Shown here: piece by piece, positions 34,934 through 48,466 of the stretch
Numbering within the stretch: position 1 is the first letter of the stretch
Layout: the number at the start of each line of letters is the position of its first letter
From: Hydractinia symbiolongicarpus
Taxonomy: Eukaryota; Cnidaria; Hydrozoa; Anthoathecata; Hydractiniidae
Assembly: GCF_029227915.1 (NCBI RefSeq)
Contig: NC_079876.1
Location: 31,779,828 to 31,843,827, forward strand
Direction: 5' to 3'
DNA length: 64,000 bases
Notes under the pieces: model-generated
Database searches by the model: none
What the model saw: the letters and a program-made list of their open reading frames with translations, nothing else
Told to the model about the DNA's origin: nothing
Program-made: the position numbers and the translations under genes

Positions 34934-35878
34934 AGAAATTGCTGGGTAACCAGAATAATTCACCAGCTCACCACTCAGGTGCCGAAGAGGACAAAAAGCC
35001 AACTAGTAGGGGACACCCGGGTTTGAACCAGGGATCTCTCGATCTGCAGTCGAATGCTCTACCACTGAGCTATATCCCCAGCCAAGGACGGAATCCACGC
35101 ACAGGGTATATAACATCAACGCGTGAGAGAGCAACTTAACTTAAAAAATGTACACTTCCCGCACCGGGAATCGAACCCGGGCCGCCTGGGTGAAAACCAG
35201 AAATCCTAACCACTAGACCATGCGGGACACATTCGCGCCACTAAGTAATTTAGATGTCATGCTTTTTCTGACAATTTGAACTAGCTCTGTCTTTCTGTTC
35301 GTGTCAAAAACACCTTTTTGCGTCCGCTGCGAGTAGGATTCGAACCTACGCGGGAAGATCCCATTTGATTTCTAGTCAAACGCCTTAACCACTCGGCCAT
35401 CGCAGCCTGACAAACCGCTGGCCATTGCCACAAGGCCGACCAGAAAGCACAACATTACTGCTAAAGGCACTGCCCGGATTTGAACCGGGGATCTCCTGTT
35501 TACTAGACAGGCGCTTTAACCGCTAAGCCACAGCGCCTGCCTGTTGGGAGATTTTGAAAATCTCAATATCACACGTCTGAAAAGCCGTTAAGGCTACTAA
35601 CACACCGGGACGTGATACACTGTCACTCGGAAATTTTGGAAATGAGTAGTAACGCATTGGTGGTTCAGTGGTAGAATTCTCGCCTGCCACGCGGGAGACC
35701 GGGGTTCGATTCCCCGCCAATGCATCGTGTTTTACCTACACCAGAAAATACCCTCCGTAAAAAAGAAAGGAAGGAAAATAAATAAAAAAACATAGCTGAG
35801 GAAAAGTGCTACGGCTGCTTGCATTCACCACCTCAAACCGCCCTGCTGGGCAGTGATAAAATGCCGAGACCCGGGATT

Positions 35879-35925
<47 letters not shown>

Positions 35926-36096
35926 CATCTCGGCCATGATCAATTCTATCACATGGCAAAGGTCTGTACGTTGTGATAGACACTTGACCAAATTAAAAAG
36001 AATGTTTGAAGATTCGCTGCGAGTAGGGTTCGAACCTACGCAGGAAGATCCCATTAGATTTCAAGTCTAACGCCTTAACCACTCGGCCATCGCAGC
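34934..36096 (-). tRNA. Repeat unit 30: seven tRNA genes
   Basis: Genes: Cys 35008-35079, Glu 35156-35227, Ser(AGA) 35325-35406, Thr 35465-35537, Gly(+) 35654-35724, Phe 35862-35934, Ser(TGA) 36015-36096. Block B. Cys base 46 G to A (35035) and spacer T to A (35583) are shared with unit 32. Phe has A9 to G (35926). Ser(TGA) has a variable-arm C to T (36042). Two changes lie beside the Ser(TGA) terminator (about 35992-35995). Confidence 0.96.
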
Positions 36097-37041
36097 AGAA
36101 ATTGCTGGGTAACCAGAATAATTCACCAGCTCACCACTCAGGTGCCGAAGAGGACAAAAAGCCAACTAGTAGGGGACACCCGGGTTTGAACCAGGGACCT
36201 CTCGATCTGCAGTCGAATGCTCTACCACTGAGCTATATCCCCAGCCAAGGACGGAATCCACGCACAGGGTATATAACATCAACGCGTGAGAGAGCAACTT
36301 AACTTAAAAAATGTACACTTCCCGCACCGGGAATCGAACCCGGGCCGCCTGGGTGAAAACCAGAAATCCTAACCACTAGACCATGCGGGACACATTCGCA
36401 CCACTAAGTAATTTAGATGTCATGCTATTTCTGACAATTTGAACTAGCTCTGTCTTTCTGTTCGTGTCAAAAACACCTTTTTGCGTCCGCTGCGAGTAGG
36501 ATTCGAACCTACGCGGGAAGATCCCATTTGATTTCTAGTCAAACGCCTTAACCACTCGGCCATCGCAGCCTGACAAACCGCTGGCCATTGCCACAAGGCC
36601 GACCAGAAAGCACAACATTACTGCTAAAGGCACTGCCCGGATTTGAACCGGGGATCTCCTGTTTACTAGACAGGCGCTTTAACCGCTAAGCCACAGCGCC
36701 TGCCTGTTGGGAGATTTTGAAAATCTCAATATCACACGTCTGAAATGCCGTTAAGGCTACTAACACACCGGGACGTGATACACTGTCACTCGGAAATTTT
36801 GGAAATGAGTAGTAACGCATTGGTGGTTCAGTGGTAGAATTCTCGCCTGCCACGCGGGAGACCGGGGTTCGATTCCCCGCCAATGCATCGTGTTTTACCT
36901 ACACCAGAAAATACCCTCCGTAAAAAAGAAAGGAAGGAAAATAAATAAAAAAACATAGCTGAGGAAAAGTGCTACGGCTGCTTGCATTCACCACCTCAAA
37001 CCGCCCTGCTGGGCAGTGATAAAATGCCGAGACCCGGGATT

Positions 37042-37092
<51 letters not shown>

Positions 37093-37259
37093 TCGGCCAT
37101 GATCAATTCTATCACATGGCAAAGGTCTGTACGTTGTGATAGACACTTGACCAGATCAAAAAGAATGTTTGAAGATTCGCTGCGAGTAGGGTTCGAACCT
37201 ACGCGGGAAGATCCCATTAGATTTCAAGTCTAACGCCTTAACCACTCGGCCATCGCAGC
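36097..37259 (-). tRNA. Repeat unit 31: seven tRNA genes
   Basis: Genes: Cys 36171-36242, Glu 36319-36390, Ser(AGA) 36488-36569, Thr 36628-36700, Gly(+) 36817-36887, Phe 37025-37097, Ser(TGA) 37178-37259. Block B. One spacer change near 36427. Confidence 0.97.
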
Positions 37260-38204
37260 AGAAATTGCTGGGTAACCAGAATAATTCACCAGCTCACCAC
37301 TCAGGTGCCGAAGAGGACAAAAAGCCAACTAGTAGGGGACACCCGGGTTTGAACCAGGGATCTCTCGATCTGCAGTCGAATGCTCTACCACTGAGCTATA
37401 TCCCCAGCCAAGGACGGAATCCACGCACAGGGTATATAACATCAACGCGTGAGAGAGCAACTTAACTTAAAAAATGTACACTTCCCGCACCGGGAATCGA
37501 ACCCGGGCCGCCTGGGTGAAAACCAGAAATCCTAACCACTAGACCATGCGGGACACATTCGCACCACTAAGTAATTTAGATGTCATGCTTTTTCTGACAA
37601 TTTGAACTAGCTCTGTCTTTCTGTTCGTGTCAAAAACACCTTTTTGCGTCCGCTGCGAGTAGGATTCGAACCTACGCGGGAAGATCCCATTTGATTTCTA
37701 GTCAAACGCCTTAACCACTCGGCCATCGCAGCCTGACAAACCGCTGGCCATTGCCACAAGGCCGACCAGAAAGCACAACATTACTGCTAAAGGCACTGCC
37801 CGGATTTGAACCGGGGATCTCCTGTTTACTAGACAGGCGCTTTAACCGCTAATCCACAGCGCCTGCCTGTTGGGAGATTTTGAAAATCTCAATATCACAC
37901 GTCTGAAAAGCCGTTAAGGCTACTAACACACCGGGACGTGATACACTGTCACTCGGAAATTTTGGAAATGAGTAGTAACGCATTGGTGGTTCAGTGGTAG
38001 AATTCTCGCCTGCCACGCGGGAGACCGGGGTTCGATTCCCCGCCAATGCATCGTGTTTTACCTACACCAGAAAATACCCTCCGTAAAAAAGAAAGGAAGG
38101 AAAATAAATAAAAAAACATAGCTGAGGAAAAGTGCTACGGCTGCTTGCATTCACCACCTCAAACCGCCCTGCTGGGCAGTGATAAAATGCCGAGAGCCGG
38201 GATT

Positions 38205-38255
<51 letters not shown>

Positions 38256-38422
38256 TCGGCCATGATCAATTCTATCACATGGCAAAGGTCTGTACGTTGT
38301 GATAGACACTTGACCAGATCAAAAAGAATGTTTGAAGATTCGCTGCGAGTAGGGTTCGAACCTACGCGGGAAGATCCCATTAGATTTCAAGTCTAACGCC
38401 TTAACCACTCGGCCATCGCAGC
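37260..38422 (-). tRNA. Repeat unit 32: seven tRNA genes
   Basis: Genes: Cys 37334-37405, Glu 37482-37553, Ser(AGA) 37651-37732, Thr 37791-37863, Gly(+) 37980-38050, Phe 38188-38260, Ser(TGA) 38341-38422. Block B. Cys base 46 G to A (37361), spacer T to A (37909), Thr C11 to A (37853), Phe G65 to C (38196). Confidence 0.96.
37791..37863 (-). tRNA. tRNA-Thr variant, unit 32: C11 to A
   Basis: C11 to A (37853) breaks the 11-24 pair of the D stem and changes a conserved pyrimidine of the A box. Confidence 0.88.
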
Positions 38423-39367
38423 AGAAATTTCTGGGTAACCAGAATAATTCACCAGCTCACCACTCAGGTGCCGAAGAGGACAAAAAGCCAACTAGTAGGG
38501 GACACCCGGGTTTGAACCAGGGACCTCTCGATCTGCAGTCGAATGCTCTACCACTGAGCTATATCCCCAGCCAAGGACGGAATCCACGCACAGGGTATAT
38601 AACATCAACGCGTGAGAGAGCAACTTAACTTAAAAAATGTACACTTCCCGCACCGGGAATCGAACCCGGGCCGCCTGGGTGAAAACCAGAAATCCTAACC
38701 ACTAGACCATGCGGGACACATTCGCACCACTAAGTAATTTAGATGTCATGCTTTTTCTGACAATTTGAACTAGCTCTGTCTTTCTGTTCGTGTCAAAAAC
38801 ACCTTTTTGCGTCCGCTGCGAGTAGGATTCGAACCTACGCGGGAAGATCCCATTTGATTTCTAGTCAAACGCCTTAACCACTCGGCCATCGCAGCCTGAC
38901 AAACCGCTGGCCATTGCCACAAGGCCGACCAGAAAGCACAACATTACTGCTAAAGGCACTGCCCGGATTTGAACCGGGGATCTCCTGTTTACTAGACAGG
39001 CGCTTTAACCGCTAAGCCACAGCGCCTGCCTGTTGGGAGATTTTGAAAATCTCAATATCACACGTCTGAAATGCCGTTAAGGCTACTAACACAGCGGGAC
39101 GTGATACACTGTCACTCGGAAATTTTGGAAATGAATAGTAACGCATTGGTGGTTCAGTGGTAGAATTCTCGCCTGCCACGCGGGAGACCGGGGTTCGATT
39201 CCCCGCCAATGCATCGTGTTTTACCTACACAAGAAAATACCCTCCGTAAAAAAGAAAGGAAGGAAAATAAATAAAAAAACATAGCTGAGGAAAAGTGCTA
39301 CGGCTGCTTGCATTCACCACCTCAAACCGCCCTGCTGGGCAGTGATAAAATGCCGAGACCCGGGATT

Positions 39368-39418
<51 letters not shown>

Positions 39419-39585
39419 TCGGCCATGATCAATTCTATCACATGGCAAAGGTCTGTACGTTGTGATAGACACTTGACCAGATCAAAAAGAATGTTTGAAG
39501 ATTCGCTGCGAGTAGGGTTCGAACCTACGCGGGAAGATCCCATTAGATTTCAAGTCTAACGCCTTAACCACTCGGCCATCGCAGC
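38423..39585 (-). tRNA. Repeat unit 33: seven tRNA genes
   Basis: Genes: Cys 38497-38568, Glu 38645-38716, Ser(AGA) 38814-38895, Thr 38954-39026, Gly(+) 39143-39213, Phe 39351-39423, Ser(TGA) 39504-39585. Block B. All changes are in spacers (near 38430, 39094, 39135 and 39231). Confidence 0.97.
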
Positions 39586-40530
39586 AGAAATTGCTGGGTA
39601 ACCAGAATAATTCACCAGCTCACCACTCAGGTGCCGAAGAGGACAAAAAGCCAACTAGTAGGGGACACCCGGGTTTGAACCAGGGACCTCTCGATCTGCA
39701 GTCGAATGCTCTACCACTGAGCTATATCCCCAGCCAAGGACGGAATCCACGCACAGGGTATATAACATCAACGCGTGAGAGAGCAACTTAACTTAAAAAA
39801 TGTACACTTCCCGCACCGGGAATCGAACCCGGGCCGCCTGGGTGAAAACCAGAAATCCTAACCACTAGACCATGCGGGACACATTCGCACCACTAAGTAA
39901 TTTAGATGTCATGCTTTTTCTGACAATTTGAACTAGCTCTGTCTTTCTGTTCGTGTCAAAAACACCTTTTTGCGTCCGCTGCGAGTAGGATTCGAACCTA
40001 CGCGGGAAGATCCCATTTGATTTCTAGTCAAACGCCTTAACCACTCGGCCATCGCAGCCTGACAAACCGCTGGCCATTGCCACAAGGCCGACCAGAAAGC
40101 ACAACATTACTGCTAAAGGCACTGCCCGGATTTGAACCGGGGATCTCCTGTTTACTAGACAGGCGCTTTAACCGCTAAGCCACAGCGCCTGCCTGTTGGG
40201 AGATTTTGAAAATCTCAATATCACACGTCTGAAATGCCGTTAAGGCTACTAACACACCGGGACGTGATACACTGTCACTCGGAAATTTTGGAAATGAGTA
40301 GTAACGCATTGGTGGTTCAGTGGTAGAATTCTCGCCTGCCACGCGGGAGACCGGGGTTCGATTCCCCGCCAATGCATCGTGTTTTACCTACACCAGAAAA
40401 TACCCTCCGTAAAAAAGAAAGGAAGGAAAATAAATAAAAAAACATAGCTGAGGAAAAGTGCTACGGCTGCTTGCATTCACCACCTCAAACCGCCCTGCTG
40501 GGCAGTGATAAAATGCCGAGACCCGGGATT

Positions 40531-40581
<51 letters not shown>

Positions 40582-40748
40582 TCGGCCATGATCAATTCTA
40601 TCACATGGCAAAGGTCTGTACGTTGTGATAGACACTTGACCAGATCAAAAAGAATGTTTGAAGATTCGCTGCGAGTAGGGTTCGAACCTACGCGGGAAGA
40701 TCCCATTAGATTTCAAGTCTAACGCCTTAACCACTCGGCCATCGCAGC
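39586..40748 (-). tRNA. Repeat unit 34: seven tRNA genes
   Basis: Genes: Cys 39660-39731, Glu 39808-39879, Ser(AGA) 39977-40058, Thr 40117-40189, Gly(+) 40306-40376, Phe 40514-40586, Ser(TGA) 40667-40748. Block B; no other change seen. Confidence 0.97.
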
Positions 40749-41693
40749 AGAAATTGCTGGGTAACCAGAATAATTCACCAGCTCACCACTCAGGTGCCGA
40801 AGAGGACAAAAAGCCAACTAGTAGGGGACACCCGGGTTTGAACCAGGGACCTCTCGATCTGCAGTCGAATGCTCTACCACTGAGCTATATCCCCAGCCAA
40901 GGACGGAATCCACGCACAGGGTATATAACATCAACGCGTGAGAGAGCAACTTAACTTAAAAAATGTACACTTCCCGCACCGGGAATCGAACCCGGGCCGC
41001 CTGGGTGAAAACCAGAAATCCTAACCACTAGACCATGCGGGACACATTCGCACCACTAAGTAATTTAGATGTCATGCTTTTTCTGACAATTTGAACTAGC
41101 TCTGTCTTTCTGTTCGTGTCAAAAACACCTTTTTGCGTCCGCTGCGAGTAGGATTCGAACCTACGCGGGAAGATCCCATTTGATTTCTAGTCAAACGCCT
41201 TAACCACTCGGCCATCGCAGCCTGACAAACCGCTGGCCATTGCCACAAGGCCGACAAGAAAGCACAACATTACTGCTAAAGGCACTGCCCGGATTTGAAC
41301 CGGGGATCTCCTGTTTACTAGACAGGCGCTTTAACCGCTAAGCCACAGCGCCTGCCTGTTGGGAGATTTTGAAAATCTCAATATCACACGTCTGAAATGC
41401 CGTTAAGGCTACTAACACACCGGGACGTGATACACTGTCACTCGGAAATTTTGGAAATGAGTAGTAACGCATTGGTGGTTCAGTGGTAGAATTCTCGCCT
41501 GCCACGCGGGAGACCGGGGTTCGATTCCCCGCCAATGCATCGTGTTTTACCTACACCAGAAAATACCCTCCGTAAAAAAGAAAGGAAGGAAAATAAATAA
41601 AAAAACATAGCTGAGGAAAAGTGCTACGGCTGCTTGCATTCACCACCTCAAACCGCCCTGCTGGGCAGTGATAAAATGCCGAGACCCGGGATT

Positions 41694-41744
<51 letters not shown>

Positions 41745-41911
41745 TCGGCCATGATCAATTCTATCACATGGCAAAGGTCTGTACGTTGTGATAGACACTT
41801 GACCAGATCAAAAAGAATGTTTGAAGATTCGCTGCGAGTAGGGTTCGAACCTACGCGGGAAGATCCCATTAGATTTCAAGTCTAACGCCTTAACCACTCG
41901 GCCATCGCAGC
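40749..41911 (-). tRNA. Repeat unit 35: seven tRNA genes
   Basis: Genes: Cys 40823-40894, Glu 40971-41042, Ser(AGA) 41140-41221, Thr 41280-41352, Gly(+) 41469-41539, Phe 41677-41749, Ser(TGA) 41830-41911. Block B. Spacer C to A near 41256. Confidence 0.97.
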
Positions 41912-42856
41912 AGAAATTGCTGGGTAACCAGAATAATTCACCAGCTCACCACTCAGGTGCCGAAGAGGACAAAAAGCCAACTAGTAGGGGACACCCGGGT
42001 TTGAACCAGGGACCTCTCGATCTGCAGTCGAATGCTCTACCACTGAGCTATATCCCCAGCCAAGGACGGAATCCACGCACAGGGTATATAACATCAACGC
42101 GTGAGAGAGCAACTTAACTTAAAAAATGTACACTTCCCGCACCGGGAATCGAACCCGGGCCGCCTGGGTGAAAACCAGAAATCCTAACCACTAGTCCATG
42201 CGGGACACATTCGCACCACTAAGTAATTTAGATGTCATGCTTTTTCTGACAATTTGAACTAGCTCTGTCTTTCTGTTCGTGTCAAAAACACCTTTTTGCG
42301 TCCGCTGCGAGTAGGATTCGAACCTACGCGGGAAGATCCCATTTGATTTCTAGTCAAACGCCTTAACCACTCGGCCATCGCAGCCTGACAAACCGCTGGC
42401 CATTGCCACAAGGCCGACCAGAAAGCACAACATTACTGCTAAAGGCACTGCCCGGATTTGAACCGGGGATCTCCTGTTTACTAGACAGGCGCTTTAACCG
42501 CTAAGCCACAGCGCCTGCCTGTTGGGAGATTTTGAAAATCTCAATATCACACGTCTGAAAAGCCGTTAAGGCTACTAACACACCGGGACGTGATACACTG
42601 TCACTCGGAAATTTTGGAAATGAGTAGTAACGCATTGGTGGTTCAGTGGTAGAATTCTCGCCTGCCACGCGGGAGACCGGGGTTCGATTCCCCGCCAATG
42701 CATCGTGTTTTACCTACACCAGAAAATACCCTCCGTAAAAAAGAAAGGAAGGAAAATAAATAAAAAAACATAGCTGAGGAAAAGTGCTACGGCTGCTTGC
42801 ATGCACCACCTCAAACCGCCCTGCTGGGCAGTGATAAAATGCCGAGACCCGGGATT

Positions 42857-42907
<51 letters not shown>

Positions 42908-43074
42908 TCGGCCATGATCAATTCTATCACATGGCAAAGGTCTGTACGTTGTGATAGACACTTGACCAGATCAAAAAGAATGTTTGAAGATTCGCTGCGA
43001 GTAGGGTTCGAACCTACGCGGGAAGATCCCATTAGATTTCAAGTCTAACGCCTTAACCACTCGGCCATCGCAGC
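41912..43074 (-). tRNA. Repeat unit 36: seven tRNA genes
   Basis: Genes: Cys 41986-42057, Glu 42134-42205, Ser(AGA) 42303-42384, Thr 42443-42515, Gly(+) 42632-42702, Phe 42840-42912, Ser(TGA) 42993-43074. Block B. Glu has T11 to A (42195), an A-A mismatch in the D stem and A box. Spacer changes at 42561 (shared with units 30 and 32) and near 42803. Confidence 0.96.
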
Positions 43075-44029
43075 AGAAATTGCTGGGTAACCAGAATAAT
43101 TCACCAGCTCACCACTCAGGTGCCGAAGAGGACAAAAAGCCAACTAGTAGGGGACACCCGGGTTTGAACCAGGGACCTCTCGATCTGCAGTCGAATGCTC
43201 TACCACTGAGCTATATCCCCAGCCAAGGACGGAATCCACGCACAGGGTATATAACATCAACGCGTGAGAGAGCAACTTAACTTAAAAAATGTACACTTCC
43301 CGCACCGGGAATCGAACCCGGGCCGCCTGGGTGAAAACCAGAAATCCTAACCACTAGACCATGCGGGACACATTCGCACCACTAAGTAATTTAGATGTCA
43401 TGCTTTTTCTGACAATTTGAACTAGCTCTGTCTTTCTGTTCGTGTCAAAAACACCTTTTTGCGTCCGCTGCGAGTAGGATTCGAACCTACGCGGGAAGAT
43501 CCCATTTGATTTCTAGTCAAACGCCTTAACCACTCGGCCATCGCAGCCTGACAAACCGCTGGCCATTGCCACAAGGCCGACCAGAAAGCACAACATTACT
43601 CCTAAAGGCACTGCCCGGATTTGAACCGGGGATCTCCTGTTTACTAGACAGGCGCTTTAACCGCTAAGCCACAGCGCCTGCCTGTTGGGAGATTTAGAAA
43701 ATCTCAATATCACACGTCTGAAATGCCGTTAAGGCTACTAACACACCGGGACGTGATACACTGTCACTCGGAAATTTTGGAAATGAGTAGTAACGCATTG
43801 GTGGTTCAGTGGTAGAATTCTCGCCTGCCACGCGGGAGACCGGGGTTCGATTCCCCGCCAATGCATCGTGTTTTACCTACACCAGAAAATACCCTCCGTA
43901 AAAAAGAAAGGAAGGAAAATAAATAAAAAAACATAGCTGAGGAAAAGTGCTACGGCTGCTTGCATTCACCACCTCAAACCGCCCTGCTGGGCAGTGATAA
44001 AATGCCGAGACCCGGGATTGAACCAGGGC

Positions 44030-44070
<41 letters not shown>

Positions 44071-44237
44071 TCGGCCATGATCAATTCTATCACATGGCAA
44101 AGGTCTGTACGTTGTGATAGACACTTGACCAGATCAAAAAGAATGTTTGAAGATTCGCTGCGAGTAGGGTTCGAACCTACGCGGGAAGATCCCATTAGAT
44201 TTCAAGTCTAACGCCTTAACCACTCGGCCATCGCAGC
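43075..44237 (-). tRNA. Repeat unit 37: seven tRNA genes
   Basis: Genes: Cys 43149-43220, Glu 43297-43368, Ser(AGA) 43466-43547, Thr 43606-43678, Gly(+) 43795-43865, Phe 44003-44075, Ser(TGA) 44156-44237. Block B. Phe has variable-loop T47 to G (44029). Spacer changes near 43601 and 43696; the latter is in the inverted repeat. Confidence 0.96.
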
Positions 44238-45182
44238 AGAAATTGCTGGGTAACCAGAATAATTCACCAGCTCACCACTCAGGTGCCGAAGAGGACAAAA
44301 AGTCAACTAGTAGGGGACACCCGGGTTTGAACCAGGGACCTCTCGATCTGCAGTCGAATGCTCTACCACTGAGCTATATCCCCAGCCAAGGACGGAATCC
44401 ACGCACAGGGTATATAACATCAACGCGTGAGAGAGCAACTTAACTTAAAAAATGTACACTTCCCGCACCGGGAATCGAACCCGGGCCGCCTGGGTGAAAA
44501 CCAGAAATCCTAACCACTAGACCATGCGGGACACATTCGCACCACTAAGTAATTTAGATGTCATGCTTTTTCTGACAATTTGAACTAGCTCTGTCTTTCT
44601 GTTCGTGTCAAAAACACCTTTTTGCGTCCGCTGCGAGTAGGATTCGAACCTACGCGGGAAGATCCCATTTGATTTCTAGTCAAACGCCTTAACCACTCGG
44701 CCATCGCAGCCTGACAAACCGCTGGCCATTGCCACAAGGCCGACCAGAAAGCACAACATTACTGCTAAAGGCACTGCCCGGATTTGAACCGGGGATCTCC
44801 TGTTTACTAGACAGGCGCTTTAACCGCTAAGCCACAGCGCCTGCCTGTTGGGAGATTTTGAAAATCTCAATATCACACGTCTGAAATGCCGTTAAGGCTA
44901 CTAACACACCGGGACGTGATACACTGTCACTCGGAAATTTTGGAAATGAGTAGTAACGCATTGGTGGTTCAGTGGTAGAATTCTCGCCTGCCACGCGGGA
45001 GACCGGGGTTCGATTCCCCGCCAATGCATCGTGTTTTACCTACACCAGAAAATACCCTCCGTAAAAAAGAAAGGAAGGAAAATAAATAAAAAAACATAGC
45101 TGAGGAAAAGTGCTACGGCTGCTTGCATTCACCACCTCAAACCGCCCTGCTGGGCAGTGATAAAATGCCGAGACCCGGGATT

Positions 45183-45233
<51 letters not shown>

Positions 45234-45400
45234 TCGGCCATGATCAATTCTATCACATGGCAAAGGTCTGTACGTTGTGATAGACACTTGACCAGATCAA
45301 AAAGAATGTTTGAAGATTCGCTGCGAGTAGGGTTCGAACCTACGCGGGAAGATCCCATTAGATTTCAAGTCTAACGCCTTAACCACTCGGCCATCGCAGC
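44238..45400 (-). tRNA. Repeat unit 38: seven tRNA genes
   Basis: Genes: Cys 44312-44383, Glu 44460-44531, Ser(AGA) 44629-44710, Thr 44769-44841, Gly(+) 44958-45028, Phe 45166-45238, Ser(TGA) 45319-45400. Block B. Spacer C to T at 44303. Confidence 0.97.
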
Positions 45401-46361
45401 AGAAATTGCTGGGTAACCAGAATAATTCACCAGCTCACCACTCAGGTGCCGAAGAGGACAAAAAGCCAACTAGTAGGGGACACCCGGGTTTGAACCAGGG
45501 ACCTCTCGATCTGCAGTCGAATGCTCTACCACTGAGCTATATCCCCAGCCAAGGACGGAATCCACGCACAGGGTATATAACATCAACGCGTGAGAGAGCA
45601 ACTTAACTTAAAAAATGTACACTTCCCGCACCGGGAATCGAACCCGGGCCGCCTGGGTGAAAACCAGAAATCCTAACCACTAGACCATGCGGGACACATT
45701 CGCACCACTAAGTAATTTAGATGTCATGCTTTTTCTGACAATTTGAACTAGCTCTGTCTTTCTGTTCGTGTCAAAAACACCTTTTTGCGTCCGCTGCGAG
45801 TAGGATTCGAACCTACGCGGGAAGATCCCATTTGATTTCTAGTCAAACGCCTTAACCACTCGGCCATCGCAGCCTGACAAACCGCTGGCCATTGCCACAA
45901 GGCCGACCAGAAAGCACAACATTACTGCTAAAGGCACTGCCCGGATTTGAACCGGGGATCTCCTGTTTACTAGACAGGCGCTTTAACCGCTAAGCCACAG
46001 CGCCTGCCTGTTGGGAGATTTTGAAAATCTCAATATCACACGTCTGAAATGCCGTTAAGGCTACTAACACACCGGGACGTGATACACTGTCACTCGGAAA
46101 TTTTGGAAATGAGTAGTAACGCATTGGTGGTTCAGTGGTAGAATTCTCGCCTGCCACGCGGGAGACCGGGGTTCGATTCCCCGCCAATGCATCGTGTTTT
46201 ACCTACACCAGAAAATACCCTCCGTAAAAAAGAAAGGAAGGAAAATAAATAAAAAAACATAGCTGAGGAAAAGTGCTACGGCTGCTTGCATTCACCACCT
46301 CAAACAGCCCTGCTGGGCAGTGATAAAATGCCGAGACCCGGGATTGAACCAGGGACCTTCC

Positions 46362-46396
<35 letters not shown>

Positions 46397-46563
46397 TCGG
46401 CCATGATCAATTCTATCACATGGCAAAGGTCTGTACGTTGTGATAGACACTTGACCAGATCAAAAAGAATGTTTGAAGATTCGCTGCGAGTAGGGTTCGA
46501 ACCTACGCGGGAAGATCCCATTAGATTTCAAGTCTAACGCCTTAACCACTCGGCCATCGCAGC
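45401..46563 (-). tRNA. Repeat unit 39: seven tRNA genes
   Basis: Genes: Cys 45475-45546, Glu 45623-45694, Ser(AGA) 45792-45873, Thr 45932-46004, Gly(+) 46121-46191, Phe 46329-46401, Ser(TGA) 46482-46563. Block B. Phe has base 41 T to G (46361), an A29-G41 mismatch. Spacer change near 46306. Confidence 0.96.
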
Positions 46564-47508
46564 AGAAATTGCTGGGTAACCAGAATAATTCACCAGCTCA
46601 CCACTCAGGTGCCGAAGAGGACAAAAAGCCAACTAGTAGGGGACACCCGGGTTTGAACCAGGGACCTCTCGATCTGCAGTCGAATGCTCTACCACTGAGC
46701 TATATCCCCAGCCAAGGACGGAATCCACGCACAGGGTATATAACATCAACGCGTGAGAGAGCAACTTAACTTAAAAAATGTACACTTCCCGCACCGGGAA
46801 TCGAACCCGGGCCGCCTGGGTGAAAACCATAAATCCTAACCACTAGACCATGCGGGACACATTCGCACCACTAAGTAATTTAGATGTCATGCTTTTTCTG
46901 ACAATTTGAACTAGCTCTGTCTTTCTGTTCGTGTCAAAAACACCTTTTTGCGTCCGCTGCGAGTAGGATTCGAACCTACGCGGGAAGATCCCATTTGATT
47001 TCTAGTCAAACGCCTTAACCACTCGGCCATCGCAGCCTGACAAACCGCTGGCCATTGCCACAAGGCCGACCAGAAAGCACAACATTACTGCTAAAGGCAC
47101 TGCCCGGATTTGAACCGGGGATCTCCTGTTTACTAGACAGGCGCTTTAACCGCTAAGCCACAGCGCCTGCCTGTTGGGAGATTTTGAAAATCTCAATATC
47201 ACACGTCTGAAATGCCGTTAAGGCTACTAACACACCGGGACGTGATACACTGTCACTCGGAAATTTTGGAAATGAGTAGCAACGCATTGGTGGTTCAGTG
47301 GTAGAATTCTCGCCTGCCACGCGGGAGACCGGGGTTCGATTCCCCGCCAATGCATCGTGTTTTACCTACACCAGAAAATACCCTCCGTAAAACAGAAAGG
47401 AAGGAAAATAAATAAAAAAACATAGCTGAGGAAAAGTGCTACGGCTGCTTGCATTCACCACCTCAAACCGCCCTGCTGGGCAGTGATAAAATGCCGAGAC
47501 CCGGGATT

Positions 47509-47559
<51 letters not shown>

Positions 47560-47726
47560 TCGGCCATGATCAATTCTATCACATGGCAAAGGTCTGTACG
47601 TTGTGATAGACACTTGACCAGATCAAAAAGAATGTTTGAAGATTCGCTGCGAGTAGGGTTCGAACCTACGCGGGAAGATCCCATTAGATTTCAAGTCTAA
47701 CGCCTTAACCACTCGGCCATCGCAGC
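46564..47726 (-). tRNA. Repeat unit 40: seven tRNA genes
   Basis: Genes: Cys 46638-46709, Glu 46786-46857, Ser(AGA) 46955-47036, Thr 47095-47167, Gly(+) 47284-47354, Phe 47492-47564, Ser(TGA) 47645-47726. Block B. Glu has C28 to A (46830), a mismatch in the anticodon stem. Spacer changes near 47280 and 47393. Confidence 0.96.
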
Positions 47727-48446
47727 AGAAATTGCTGGGTAACCAGAATAATTCACCAGCTCACCACTCAGGTGCCGAAGAGGACAAAAAGCCAACTAGT
47801 AGGGGACACCCGGGTTTGAACCAGGGACCTCTCGATCTGCAGTCGAATGCTCTACCACTGAGCTATATCCCCAGCCAAGGACGGAATCCACGCACAGGGT
47901 ATATAACATCAACGCGTGAGAGAGCAACTTAACTTAAAAAATGTACACTTCCCGCACCGGGAATCGAACCCGGGCCGCCTGGGTGAAAACCAGAAATCCT
48001 AACCACTAGACCATGCGGGACACATTCGCACCACTAAGTAATTTAGATGTCATGCTTTTTCTGACAATTTGAACTAGCTCTGTCTTTCTGTTCGTGTCAA
48101 AAACACCTTTTTGCGTCCGCTGCGAGTAGGATTCGAACCTACGCGGGAAGATCCCATTTGATTTCTAGTCAAACGCCTTAACCACTCGGTCATCGCAGCC
48201 TGACAAACCGCTGGCCATTGCCACAAGGCCGACCAGAAAGCACAACATTACTGCTAAACGCACTGCCCGGATTTGAACCGGGGATCTCCTGTTTACTAGA
48301 CAGGCGCTTTAACCGCTAAGCCACAGCGCCTGCCTGTTGGGAGATTTTGAAAATCTCAATATCACACGTCTGAAATGCCGTTAAGGCTACTAACACACCG
48401 GGACGTGATACACTGTCACTCGGAAATTTTGGAAATGAGTAGTAAC

Positions 48447-48466
48447 GCATTGGTGGTTCTGTGGTA
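48447..48466 (+). pseudogene. tRNA-Gly 5' fragment at the duplication junction
   Basis: The first 20 bases of tRNA-Gly(GCC), with A to T at 48460 in the D loop, run straight into inverted tRNA-Glu sequence. It lacks anticodon, T arm and B box, so it cannot make a tRNA. Confidence 0.93.
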
